A DNA stretch of 41,482 nt from Verrucomicrobia bacterium ADurb.Bin118 (GTDB taxonomy: Bacteria; Verrucomicrobiota; Verrucomicrobiia; Limisphaerales; MWDV01). Both the position numbers and the translations under genes were made by a program. The stretch is taken from contig MWDV01000076.1 in the NCBI GenBank assembly GCA_002070715.1, positions 1 to 41,482 of the forward strand, written 5' to 3'. Shown here piece by piece: positions 6,344-14,668 of this stretch. Each line of letters starts with the position of its first letter. The stretch's first letter is position 1. The notes under the pieces are model-generated. The model made no database searches and had not been told where the DNA came from. It saw only the letters and a list, made by a program, of their open reading frames with translations.

Positions 6344-8317
6344 TTATTTCATGGACTCGCGGGCTTTGGCCAATGGCAAAGCCAAGTTCCGAAGTGACTC
6401 ATCCATTTGACTGATCAGATTTTCCGTCGCGGTGGCGGTTTCCTCTTCGGGTTTCGCAGTGGCATTAAAATCAGCCATCAAGCGTTGTAGATGTGCTTGA
6501 AAATGTTTTCTCCTCTTTTCGCAGTAAGTCGAAAAGTGGTTGATAATTACTTGGTTTATCCAATTCCCCTTGCGTTTCTCAATTTGCTGCCGCCAGGCTT
6601 TGGCCGCTGACTCGATATGCTTGGCCAGTGTGGAGCCGTCGTAGTCTTTCCCCCCAAACCAATTTTTCCAACCCCTTTCAGGTAGTTTATCATGCGTGAA
6701 CGACTCGCTCTCTATTCTCGGCAAGTCTTCCGCTGATGGCGCGACGGGAGCGGGCAATTGCGATAACTCCAACTCGCCCAAGAATTCATTGACGCGAGTG
6801 ATGGCATCGCTTTCTGCCGACTTGCAGTATTGATTGGCTACTTTCACATACGACGGAAGCTGCAGTGGTTTGGCAAAGTGCTTAATGTCACCTTCAGCAC
6901 CTAACCTGATCGCCGTATTATCCAGTTCACCGTTTACTTCTTTCCCTGTTCGCTTACGGTCGTGACGCTCGCGGAGTCTGGCGACTTCATTTTCCAAACT
7001 GTCCAACCACGGTTTTGCTGCGGCCTCCGCGATTGCGCAAATCTCCCCTCTGACTGCGGTTTCCCAATCGCTGTGGTAGCTCACAGCATCAAGCAACGCC
7101 TGCGCTTCCCTCAACTTGTCGCGCACCTTTTTATGCGCCTCCCGAAGCTGCTTTATTTGTCCAATACTTATTTTCAATTGTTTCTCGGCTTCGCCGAATC
7201 TCTGCCTCAAATATTTCAAACAGTTGTGCTCTTGAATCAAGGCGCGTTCCGCGTGTAAGACATCTGCCAGGTCAGACTCGAATTTCGGAAATTTGGATTG
7301 CGACAACCATTCATCCTGATTTTCGTTCTTGGCATCCCAAGCCAACCCCACGTTCAATCCTAAAACAGTACGTGGCTCTTCGTTTAGCAACTTGATGACT
7401 CGCTGCCTTCCTTCTTCCAGTTGGTCGGCCTCAGCTTTTTTCCGTTTTTCCTCTGGCTGCCAGTGTCGCGCATCAAAAATATTTTGGATCAGCCAAATTG
7501 GCGGCTTTGTGCTTTGTGCAACGATTTCCTTCAGGAAATCGTGTGCCTCCTTGTTCAGTGCCGCCACGGAACTTTGCACAAAGAGGAAAAATTCGGCCCG
7601 GTTCATGACCCACTCGTGAATCGGATCGGTGCGCCAGTTGCTTCGGCTGCCATCCAGCCCCGGCATGTCCACGATGGCTACGCCGTGCCTGAGCAAATGG
7701 TCGCCCTTACACCGAATTACTGTGAGAAGTGGCTCGGTAGTGAGGTCTTGCGTTAAGGTTTCTTCCAACCTCACCGCATTCAAGTGGAGCGTGTCTACTC
7801 GGATTCGTCCTTGGAACTCGTCTTTGCTTCGTATGCCACGCAGATAATCCGCTACCGCGTCAAAGCTTTCGCGGACTTTTGCCAATTTCTGCGTTTCATC
7901 GTCTGTCGCCACGCCTGTTGCATCGTTTTTCCGTAATCGTCGCTGGCTTAAGAAATGATTTATCTCAGGATCGGTTGAGAAATACTGGTCAATGCCCGGT
8001 TCCTCAGCGGAAATTATCAGAGAAGGTCGCCGTGTCGTTTCTTTTCCAAAGCCGGTGGGGCTGACGTATTCGCTCGCCAAGGCGTTGGTCAAAGTGGATT
8101 TGCCAGCCTTGAGCGGTCCGAAAATCACCACAAAGAAAAGCTTGGAATCGAACTGTCTGCGAGCGCGATCAATGTTACGCATCACTAGTTCCAATCTCGT
8201 ATTACGGAGGCTCTGGGTAAAATCAAGCTTCCGCCAGCTTTCGATAACTGCATCCAATTCTTTTAGTAAAATCTCGGTTTGCGGTGTTCTTAGCTTCGTA
8301 GCTTCTGGATTTTGCAT
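6344..8317 (-). CDS. dynamin-like large GTPase
   Basis: A 657-residue GTPase of the bacterial dynamin type. The P-loop is GPLKAGKST (residues 67-75), a likely switch I threonine lies in FGKETTRRP, the G3 motif is DMPGLDG (217-223), and QNIFD (278-282) stands at the G4 place instead of the usual NKxD. A long charged helical region with coiled-coil character (about 375-450 and again near the end) would form the stalk. No transmembrane segment is seen; the DUF697 protein next in the operon may provide membrane contact. The ATG at 8317 is chosen because AAAGGAA precedes it; a TTG start at 8356 would add 13 residues. First gene of a three-gene operon whose start abuts an IS3 remnant. It is AT-richer than the chromosome around it, suggesting transfer. 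Other P-loop families are less likely given the size and the paired membrane protein. Confidence 0.82.
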   Translation of the reverse strand: MQNPEATKLRTPQTEILLKELDAVIESWRKLDFTQSLRNTRLELVMRNIDRARRQFDSKLFFVVIFGPLKAGKSTLTNALASEYVSPTGFGKETTRRPSLIISAEEPGIDQYFSTDPEINHFLSQRRLRKNDATGVATDDETQKLAKVRESFDAVADYLRGIRSKDEFQGRIRVDTLHLNAVRLEETLTQDLTTEPLLTVIRCKGDHLLRHGVAIVDMPGLDGSRSNWRTDPIHEWVMNRAEFFLFVQSSVAALNKEAHDFLKEIVAQSTKPPIWLIQNIFDARHWQPEEKRKKAEADQLEEGRQRVIKLLNEEPRTVLGLNVGLAWDAKNENQDEWLSQSKFPKFESDLADVLHAERALIQEHNCLKYLRQRFGEAEKQLKISIGQIKQLREAHKKVRDKLREAQALLDAVSYHSDWETAVRGEICAIAEAAAKPWLDSLENEVARLRERHDRKRTGKEVNGELDNTAIRLGAEGDIKHFAKPLQLPSYVKVANQYCKSAESDAITRVNEFLGELELSQLPAPVAPSAEDLPRIESESFTHDKLPERGWKNWFGGKDYDGSTLAKHIESAAKAWRQQIEKRKGNWINQVIINHFSTYCEKRRKHFQAHLQRLMADFNATAKPEEETATATENLISQMDESLRNLALPLAKARESMK

Positions 8318-8399
8318 TTTAATTCCTTTCGCAGGGCGTTGACGAAGTTTATCCAAGGTAAAAAAGATGGTGGTCCGGAAAACAGTGGCGGTTTAACTG

Positions 8400-9157
8400 A
8401 ACAGTAGGTTGATCATGGCAAGCCCCCATTTGTTGATCCAGATGCAATGAGAGTTTTGGTTCACGGTTTCAGGGTTTCCGTGCTGGTGTCCGCAGGGAGG
8501 GGCGTAGCCCCGGCCGAAGCGCGCCAGCGCGCCGCGAACATCGTCGGCGCCAGATACGCCAGCGACGAGTGCGGCCTCGCTTCGTTGTCGTCCCGCCGCC
8601 AGTCGGTGGCCAGAACTTCTGCCTCCAACCGGGAGACAAATTCCTCGCGGTTCAAAGGTTCGTCCCGCCACCGGCGGTGAAAGGAGGCCACATACGCGTT
8701 CGCCCACAGACTCCCCGGCGCAATATATCGCGCCCCGATGGCGTTGGCTTTCAGCCATGCCGGCACGGCCAAGGCCACAAATTCAGGCCCGTTGTCACTG
8801 CGCAGATGCGCCGGCACTCCCCGCTGCGCAATCAGTTCCGCCAGCACCCCAATCCCGTCTTTGGCCCGGAAACGCCGGCGCCCGGCCAGCGCCAGACCTT
8901 CCCGCGTCAACTCATCCACCACGCACAAAAACTTCAACCGCCGCCCCTCGCGGGTCGGGTCGCGCACAAAGTCATCGCTCCCAACCTCGTGGGGCCGCGT
9001 GGCCAACCGCCGTTGGCGGCCGTTCTCGCTGAGGCCCAGACGCCGCTGCTTGCCCTGTTGGCGCGGCACTTTCAGCCCTGCCTCCCGCCACAGCCGTTGC
9101 CCCCGCTTGGGGTTCACGCACCGCCCCTCCTGGCGTAACTGGCCCCAGGCGGTCCGA
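8400..9157 (-). mobile_element. IS3-family insertion sequence remnant (5' part lost)
   Basis: The segment contains the second reading frame (OrfB) of an IS3-group element and its downstream end, with AACTCTCATTGCATCTGG and CAAATGGGGGC on the minus strand, typical of such termini. OrfA and the other terminal repeat are missing: at about 9157 the sequence passes directly into a DUF4926 gene. The exact outer edge near 8400 is estimated. Confidence 0.65.
8461..9157 (-). pseudogene. IS3-family transposase OrfB, truncated and catalytically broken
   Basis: About 231 residues match IS3 OrfB: VNPKRGQRLWREAGLKVPRQ, QRRLGLSENGRQRR, the DDFVRD strand with the first catalytic aspartate, FLCVVDELTREGLAL, RSDNGPEF with the second aspartate, then NAYVASFHRRWRDEPLNREE and a final RPHSSLAYLAPTMFAA. 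The third catalytic residue, the glutamate that normally follows 'GYV' in the GYVESF motif 36 residues after the second aspartate, is alanine here. The N-terminal helix-turn-helix part is lost and the frame is fused to 23 codons of DUF4926. The gene is inactive by at least two criteria. Confidence 0.82.
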
Positions 9158-9225
9158 TCCCCGGCACTCAAACCGTGCTCGGGCAGGTCGCACGCAAGGA
9201 TCACATCGTCCAGTTCTTTGATCAT
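9157..9225 (-). pseudogene. DUF4926 gene start, cut by the IS3 remnant
   Basis: The first 23 codons (MIKELDDVILACDLPEHGLS then AGD) match the beginning of DUF4926 proteins, small (~65 residue) proteins of unknown function that are commonly encoded beside DUF6883. The reading frame continues without a stop into the transposase, giving a chimeric frame to 8461. The ATG overlaps the TGA of the DUF6883 relic (ATGA), showing that the two genes were once translationally coupled. No remaining DUF4926 sequence is seen. Confidence 0.65.
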
Positions 9226-9623
9226 ACTCGCGTCTTTCGTTTCAGCGGGTAAGCGGTCACAAATCGCAGCGACCGCTCGCTGCGTTCAATTAAACCATAC
9301 GGAACGAACTCTGGCAATTACACCGTCGGGCATCGTCATATCGCCTTCCACCACGGAGCGGACACCGAGCGGCGTGGTTTCCTCTTTCGTGGTTTCGTGG
9401 TCGCGAGCGTGCTGGCGCAACGCCGCCGCCAGTTTTTCCAGTCCCCGACATCAAACCCGTGGTGGGCGAAGAAGCACGCCTTGCTTTTGCCGGACCGATG
9501 TTCCGGATTTAGCAAGTAGAGAACGATTTTTGTCCTCGGCACTTCGGCTTCACTGGCGAGCGGCAGTTTCAATTGGAGGTTCTCAATTTGCCCCGTCAGT
9601 TCAACGATGCAACCATCTGACAA
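9222..9623 (-). pseudogene. DUF6883-family protein, two frameshifts
   Basis: Starting at a TTG (9623), the frame encodes KLPLASEAEVPRTKIVLYLL, NPEHRSGKSKACFF, then HHGFDVGDW, the usual N-terminal half of DUF6883 proteins. Just after DW (about 9438) one base is missing; in the shifted frame the protein continues as EKLAAALRQHARDHETTKEE, TPLGVRSVVEGDMTMPDGV and RVRSVWFN, then stops. A second shift restores ERSERSLRFVTAYPLKRK, the family's C-terminus, ending at a TGA overlapping the DUF4926 start. Function of the family is unknown; the pair is often found near toxin-antitoxin-like loci. Decay or sequencing error are both possible, but the neighbouring IS-broken partner argues for decay. Confidence 0.65.
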
Positions 9624-9624
9624 A

Positions 9625-11199
9625 TCACGTTTTACGTTTCCCGCTAAACGTCTCCGCCAGGGCCACGGCTTTGAGCATGGCCTTGCTCTTGTTCACCGTC
9701 TCTTGGAATTCCGCCTCCAGTTGGGAGTCGCTCACCCAACCGCCGCCGGCTTGCACGTAGGCATGGCCGTCCTTGAGCAACGTGGTGCGGATGGCGATGC
9801 AGGTGTCCAGGTTGCCGTTGAAACTGAAGTACCCCACGCATCCGGCATACGGTCCGCGCGTGGTTTGCTCCAGTTCGGAGATGATCTGCATGGCGCGAAT
9901 CTTCGGCGCACCGCTGACCGTGCCCGCCGGGAAGGTTGCGCGCATCAGGTCGTAGTTGGTTTTGTCCGCCATCAGTTGACCGCCGACGCTCGATACGATG
10001 TGCATGACGTGGCTGTAACGCTCGATGATCATCAGGTCCTTGACCTGCACACTGCCGGCCTCGCACACGCGCTCGAGGTCGTTGCGCGCGAGGTCTACGA
10101 GCATGACGTGCTCAGCGCGTTCCTTTGGATCGGCGAGCAGTTCCGTTTCCAGCGCGGCGTCTTCCGCGACCGTTTTGCCGCGCCGGCGCGTGCCGGCGAT
10201 CGGGCGGATTTCCGCCCGGCGATCTTCACAGCGCACGTGGATTTCCGGCGAGGCGCCGACCAGGGAAAAGCCGTCCAGTTCCAGCAGGAACATGTAGGGC
10301 GAGGGATTGACCGAACGCGCGGCCCGATAGACATCCACGGGGGAAGCCTGGGTCGCCACGCTGAACCGCTGCGAACCGACCACCTGGATGATGTCGCCGG
10401 CGTCAATATAGCTCTGGGCGGCGGCGACATTGGCGAGGAATTGCTCTTTGGCGACGTTCGATTGGAAGGGAAGAGAGGGAACTTCGCGGGGAACACTCAC
10501 CGGGTGATGTTCGCTGGGTTGTTCCAGCAACGACAGCAGGCGCTCGATTTCCTCCCCCGCCATTTCATACGCCTCGGCCGGGCTGGCGGCTTCATCAATC
10601 GCGGCGTTCACGAGTACGGTAATGGTCTGGGCGACGCGATCGAAGACGAGTAATTGATCGGCCACCAAGAAATACATGACCGGCGTGCGCAACGCATCGT
10701 GCGGCGGACGCGGCACGGCGGGTTCCACGTCGTGGATAAACTCGTAACCGATGAAGCCAATCGCGCCGCCCGTGAAACGCGGCAGCCCCGGCAGCGTGAC
10801 CGGACGGTATTTTTTCATGACGCGTTCGATGACTTCAAGGCCGTCCCGGACGATGGGCGGGCGCGAGGCCTCTTGCGCCCCGTCGCCGGCAGCGTCAGCC
10901 GGGGCGTCTCCCGATCCTCCCGCAACCGAAAAGGCGTCCACCACTTTACCGCCTTCGAGCACCTCCACCCGGTTGCCGGTCTGTTTGATGACCGCGCGCG
11001 GATTGCAACCGACAAACGAATAGCGGCCGAGATGTTCGCCGCCTTCCACCGATTCGAGCAGGAACGATTCCCCCTGCCCGCGAATTTTGCGATAGGCCGA
11101 GAGCGGCGTTTCGATGTCGGCCAGGATACGGCAGGTGACCGGGATCAAGTTGCCTTGCGCGGCAAGTTGCTGAAATTCATCGAGCGTGGGAGCGAACAT
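9625..11199 (-). CDS. trpE: anthranilate synthase component I TrpE
   Basis: Makes anthranilate from chorismate with ammonia supplied by the TrpG glutamine amidotransferase, the first step of tryptophan synthesis. The 524-residue length is normal. The N-terminal domain carries [19 protein letters not shown], which contains the tryptophan feedback site (LLES). The chorismate-binding half shows [56 protein letters not shown] and [12 protein letters not shown]. TrpG is not in this window, and trpB lies 20 kb away, so tryptophan genes are dispersed. The start is one base after the stop of the small membrane-protein gene upstream (TGATATG), implying coupled translation, with no Shine-Dalgarno sequence of its own. 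A para-aminobenzoate synthase (PabB) role is less likely because of the feedback motif. Confidence 0.93.
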   Translation of the reverse strand: MFAPTLDEFQQLAAQGNLIPVTCRILADIETPLSAYRKIRGQGESFLLESVEGGEHLGRYSFVGCNPRAVIKQTGNRVEVLEGGKVVDAFSVAGGSGDAPADAAGDGAQEASRPPIVRDGLEVIERVMKKYRPVTLPGLPRFTGGAIGFIGYEFIHDVEPAVPRPPHDALRTPVMYFLVADQLLVFDRVAQTITVLVNAAIDEAASPAEAYEMAGEEIERLLSLLEQPSEHHPVSVPREVPSLPFQSNVAKEQFLANVAAAQSYIDAGDIIQVVGSQRFSVATQASPVDVYRAARSVNPSPYMFLLELDGFSLVGASPEIHVRCEDRRAEIRPIAGTRRRGKTVAEDAALETELLADPKERAEHVMLVDLARNDLERVCEAGSVQVKDLMIIERYSHVMHIVSSVGGQLMADKTNYDLMRATFPAGTVSGAPKIRAMQIISELEQTTRGPYAGCVGYFSFNGNLDTCIAIRTTLLKDGHAYVQAGGGWVSDSQLEAEFQETVNKSKAMLKAVALAETFSGKRKT

Positions 11200-11200
11200 A

Positions 11201-11743
11201 TCAAGGATTGGGAGGTGAGGTTTTGCTCAACCGGCGCATCCGCCAGATGGCCAGCAGCGTGTAAAAGGCGACCGCAACAGCGTAGGCGACGATGCCCATG
11301 CCGATGGCGAGCGGAATAAGCAGCCGGTGGCTGAAAAGAATGATGGCCCCGCCCACGGCGGCGATTAGCAGAGTGTTGCCGGCCAAGCAGGCCAAGTAAA
11401 CCGAAATCGGCGTATGCTGGATGCGTTCGACATGCCAGTCGCGGTAGGAATGTTCCCCCAACGACTGCATGAGCCAGGCAGATTGGAAATTTCGCGCGGC
11501 CACCAGGACGCTGGCGGTGGCCACCACGATGGCGGAAAACGGCCAAAGCGCCAACACCCCGCACATGACGGCGTTCACGGGCAACCCCCATTTCCAGCCC
11601 AGTTTCTTGGCGAACGGGTTGCCTTCGAGCACAAGGTTGGGTGTGGCCACCCAAGTGCTGAGGAAGTCCATTCCGCGTGCGAACACCAACAGCGCCAGCA
11701 TTCCAAAATACCATTTACTGGCAAAAGGAACGGATTCGTCCAT
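11201..11743 (-). CDS. small membrane protein of unknown function
   Basis: A 180-residue protein with about four hydrophobic segments (roughly residues 10-30, 55-85, 112-140 and 143-170) and a basic C-terminal tail (RMRRLSKTSP). I do not recognise the family. It begins 56 bases after the hisI stop and ends one base before trpE, so it is embedded in a biosynthetic operon and translationally coupled to trpE. That position is consistent with, but does not show, a transport or housekeeping role. The ATG at 11743 is the only plausible start. Codon use matches its neighbours. Confidence 0.75.
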   Translation of the reverse strand: MDESVPFASKWYFGMLALLVFARGMDFLSTWVATPNLVLEGNPFAKKLGWKWGLPVNAVMCGVLALWPFSAIVVATASVLVAARNFQSAWLMQSLGEHSYRDWHVERIQHTPISVYLACLAGNTLLIAAVGGAIILFSHRLLIPLAIGMGIVAYAVAVAFYTLLAIWRMRRLSKTSPPNP

Positions 11744-11799
11744 GGGGATGCGGGAAATGGCCGCGTGGGCGGGGAACGGCCCGGCGCCGTGCGGTTGCC

Positions 11800-12189
11800 T
11801 TATCGTTTCCGATACATCTGTTCCGGAGTCATCAACGGGGGTTCCGTGATTTTACACGTTTCCCCGCCGCCTTCCATGGAACGGAAGAAACAGGATTGAT
11901 AACCCTCGTGACACGCCGGGCCCTTTTGTTCCACCTGAATGAGCAGGCAATCACCATCGCAATCGAACGCCACGTTTTTGACGGTTTGCGTGTTGCCGCT
12001 TTCCTCCCCCTTCATCCAGTATTTCTGACGCGACCGGCTCCAAAAATGGGTTTTGCCGGTGGCGAGGGTTGTTTCCAAGGAGGCCCGGTTCATCCACGCC
12101 ATCATCAATACGCGCCCGGTTTGCCACTCTTGGATGATGGCCGGAATCAATCCGTTCGCGTCGAATTTCAATTGATCGTAACAATTCAT
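11800..12189 (-). CDS. hisI: phosphoribosyl-AMP cyclohydrolase HisI
   Basis: Opens the adenine ring of phosphoribosyl-AMP, the third step of histidine synthesis. The 129-residue, stand-alone enzyme shows GRVLMMAWMNRASLETTL, THFWSRSRQKYWMKGEESGN, the metal-binding DCDGD and the cysteine pair region KGPACHEGYQSCFF that binds zinc. There is no fused HisE pyrophosphohydrolase domain. The ATG at 12189 is chosen; the frame is open further upstream but without similarity. No Shine-Dalgarno sequence is obvious. It lies 106 bases downstream of argS in the same direction. Confidence 0.93.
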   Translation of the reverse strand: MNCYDQLKFDANGLIPAIIQEWQTGRVLMMAWMNRASLETTLATGKTHFWSRSRQKYWMKGEESGNTQTVKNVAFDCDGDCLLIQVEQKGPACHEGYQSCFFRSMEGGGETCKITEPPLMTPEQMYRKR

Positions 12190-12295
12190 GATTTGGTGAT
12201 TGTGCGGGCGAACGTAGCAGACCCCCGGCGCGTAATCACGAAAAAGTTCCCGCGACGGATGGAAAACCGCCGGCCCAGCCCCATGAGTGGGCCGC

Positions 12296-14026
12296 TTACA
12301 TCTGTTCCAGCACCTCGATCCCGAGCACCTCCAACCCCTGCCGCAGCACCCGACCCGCTGCGTCACACAGCGCCAAGCGACTGGCACGCTCCGCCGCCGC
12401 GGCTTTGAGCACCGGGCAATGCTCGTAAAAACGGGTGAAATGGCCAGCCAGTTCGTAAAGGTAATTGCAGAGGTAATTGGGGCGGTATTCCTCCGCGACG
12501 GCTTCCAGCACGATGCCAAAATTCAGCAAATGTTTGGCCAGCGTGGTTTCCTCGGCGGTGCGCAGTTGCAGGGGAACCGGGCGGGGCGGGCCGCCGGCGG
12601 ATTCCGCCGCTTTGCGGAAAATACTCCGGATACGGGCATAGGCGTATTGCAGGTAGGGCGCTGTGTTGCCGGAGAGCGACAACATTTTGTCCCAACTGAA
12701 CACGTAATCGCTCTGCCGGTTGGGCAGGAGATCGGCATATTTGACGGCCCCGATGCCGACGACCCGGGCGATTTCGCGGCGCGCGGCCTCCGCCAGATCC
12801 GGATTCTTTTCCGTGACCACCCGGAGCGCGCGTTCCTCGGCTTCGTCAAGCAGGTCCGCAAGCTTGATGGTTTCGCCTGAGCGCGTTTTGAACGGCTTGC
12901 CATCCTCGCCCAGGATGGAGCCGAACCAGACATGGGCGAGTTTCAGTCCCAGATGACCGGGTTGCCATTTGCGAAACGCGGCAAAGAGCTGTTGGAAATG
13001 CAATTGTTGCCGGCCATCGGTGACGTAGATGACTTCATCGGGCTGCCACGTGGCCATTCGGTAAGCCAGCGTGGCGAGGTCGGTGGTGGTGTAGTTGAAC
13101 CCGCCGTCGCTTTTCCGCACCAGCGCGGGCGTCGTCTTCAACGACGGAATGTCGTCAAAGAAAATCGCCTGCGCCCCATCACTTTCGCGGGCGATGCCTT
13201 TGGCGGCCAGCTCGGCCACGAGACCGGGAAGCTGCGGGTTGTAAAAACTTTCGCCCAATGTGTGATCGAAGGTCACCCCCAGCCGGCCATAGATCGTATC
13301 GAACTGTCCTTGCGAGAGGGCGATCATCTCCCGCCAGAGCGCCAGGTTTTCAGCGTCGCCGGCTTGCAGCTTGACCAGCTCCTGGCGCGCGGCTTCGAGG
13401 ATGGCGGCATCCGTTTTGCACGCGGCGCTGGTCTTTTGATAAAGCCGTTCCATCTCGGCGATGGGATCGGTCTGGAGCGCCACCCGGTTCAACTCCCGTT
13501 TCCATCCCACGAGCAACATGCCGAATTGCGTGCCCCAATCGCCGAGGTGATTGTCCGTGATGACGCGGTGGCCGAGCCGGCGCAACGCGCGCGCGAGGCA
13601 GTCGCCCAGAATCGTGGAACGGATGTGGCCCACGTGCATGGGCTTGGCGACGTTGGGCGAACTAAAATCCACCACGATCGTCCGCGGCGGGACGGCGGGT
13701 TCGAGGAACAGGCGGTCGTCCGTCAGAGCCTCGGTCACCGCCCGGGCCACCGCCTCGGGCCGCAGATGGAAATTCAGGAATCCGGCGCCGGCGATTTCGA
13801 TCTTTTCACAAAGCTCCGACAACTCGAGGTGCGCCCGCACGTCGGTGGCGACTTGACGCGGATTGAGCTTCCGTTGCTTGGCCAGGCCCATCAGACCCGC
13901 CGTTTGGTAATCGCCGAACCGGGGATCGGGACAAGGCCGCACCAGCACCGGGGCCAGGTCGGCGTCGGGCAGCACGGCGCGGACGGCGGCGTGAAGCTTC
14001 GAGCCAATGACTTTGTGCGGCAGCAT
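12296..14026 (-). CDS. argS: arginyl-tRNA synthetase
   Basis: A class I aminoacyl-tRNA synthetase of 576 residues, the normal size. An N-terminal additional domain is followed by the ATP-binding signature SSPNVAKPMHVGHIRSTILG (HVGH in place of HIGH) and, later, GKPFKTRSGETIKLADLLDE, which is conserved in ArgRS enzymes that lack a standard KMSKS loop. The C-terminal helical domain (YLQYAYARIRSIFRKA to YEHCPVLKA) recognises the anticodon. It charges tRNA-Arg in the cytoplasm. A hairpin resembling a terminator (14041-14083) lies just upstream, so argS may have its own promoter inside the ptsN-argS gap. Confidence 0.95.
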   Translation of the reverse strand: MLPHKVIGSKLHAAVRAVLPDADLAPVLVRPCPDPRFGDYQTAGLMGLAKQRKLNPRQVATDVRAHLELSELCEKIEIAGAGFLNFHLRPEAVARAVTEALTDDRLFLEPAVPPRTIVVDFSSPNVAKPMHVGHIRSTILGDCLARALRRLGHRVITDNHLGDWGTQFGMLLVGWKRELNRVALQTDPIAEMERLYQKTSAACKTDAAILEAARQELVKLQAGDAENLALWREMIALSQGQFDTIYGRLGVTFDHTLGESFYNPQLPGLVAELAAKGIARESDGAQAIFFDDIPSLKTTPALVRKSDGGFNYTTTDLATLAYRMATWQPDEVIYVTDGRQQLHFQQLFAAFRKWQPGHLGLKLAHVWFGSILGEDGKPFKTRSGETIKLADLLDEAEERALRVVTEKNPDLAEAARREIARVVGIGAVKYADLLPNRQSDYVFSWDKMLSLSGNTAPYLQYAYARIRSIFRKAAESAGGPPRPVPLQLRTAEETTLAKHLLNFGIVLEAVAEEYRPNYLCNYLYELAGHFTRFYEHCPVLKAAAAERASRLALCDAAGRVLRQGLEVLGIEVLEQM

Positions 14027-14040
14027 GACGGTGACGAATT

Positions 14041-14083
14041 AATAAACCGTCAGATCGTTGAACCGACTCAACGCGCTGACGGT
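14041..14083 (-). terminator. nested hairpin between ptsN-like gene and argS
   Basis: On the minus strand an 8-bp stem (ACCGTCAG with CTGACGGT, positions 14083-14076 and 14053-14046) encloses a second 5-bp stem (GTTGA with TCAAC) and is followed by TTTATTAATT. This looks like an intrinsic terminator for the ptsN-like gene, or an RNA structure in front of argS. The inverted repeats are seen; the role is inferred. Confidence 0.5.
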
Positions 14084-14101
14084 CCGGCAAATCACGAAGC
14101 G

Positions 14102-14569
14102 CTATTTCCTTCCCGTGCTCTCTTTGATGATGGCGAGCATGGATTCCGCGTCCAACGCGTTGTTGAGCGCCGTTCGCAGCTCGGACCGGTGCAGGAGTTT
14201 GGCGATGTTGGCGAGGGTGTGGAGATGTTTCTGAAACTGACCCTGGGGCACCAGGAAAAGCATCACCAGCTTGACCGGTTGGTTGTCGGCCGCCTCAAAA
14301 TTGACCCCCGTCTGCGAACGGCCCAACGCCCCGATAACTTCCGGAATCAGATCGGTCGAGGCGTGCGGAATGCCGACGCCGAAACCGATGCCGGTGCTCA
14401 TCGAGTTTTCCCGCTTGCGGACGGCCGCAATGATTGCGTCGCGGTGTTCGGGCTGGATTTTGCCCGTGTCCACAAGATTACCGACCAGCTCGTCAATCGC
14501 TTCCCACCGGGTGGTCGCTTTGAGCGCGGTGACGATCTGTTCTTTGGTCAGAATATCCGCCAGTTCCAT
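14102..14569 (-). CDS. PTS system EIIA-like regulatory protein (PtsN type)
   Basis: A 155-residue EIIA protein of the fructose/nitrogen (PtsN) type. The phosphate-accepting histidine lies in GIGFGVGIPHASTDLI, preceded by AAVRKRENSMSTG and followed by KLVMLFLVPQGQFQKHLHTL, all characteristic. No permease or sugar-specific EIIB/EIIC gene is nearby, which favours a regulatory over a transport role; an HPr or EI gene is not in the window. The start at 14569 (MELADILTKEQ) matches family length; an in-frame ATG at 14590 adds seven residues. It lies 99 bases after rnc in the same direction. Confidence 0.85.
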   Translation of the reverse strand: MELADILTKEQIVTALKATTRWEAIDELVGNLVDTGKIQPEHRDAIIAAVRKRENSMSTGIGFGVGIPHASTDLIPEVIGALGRSQTGVNFEAADNQPVKLVMLFLVPQGQFQKHLHTLANIAKLLHRSELRTALNNALDAESMLAIIKESTGRK

Positions 14570-14668
14570 AACGGTAAATAACCGGACCATTTCGCCGGAA
14601 CCAACGCGCCATATCAAGACCGAATTCCCGGAACACGCACAGTTTTTCTCGTGCCGTCCCGCCTTCGG

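Noticed and set aside
9607-10653. Long plus-strand open frame opposite trpE
   Set aside because: It is the antisense of a clear trpE, has no recognisable domain and reflects codon bias in GC-rich DNA.
12932-14581. 549-codon plus-strand frame opposite argS and the ptsN-like gene
   Set aside because: Spans two real genes on the other strand and their gap; not protein-like.
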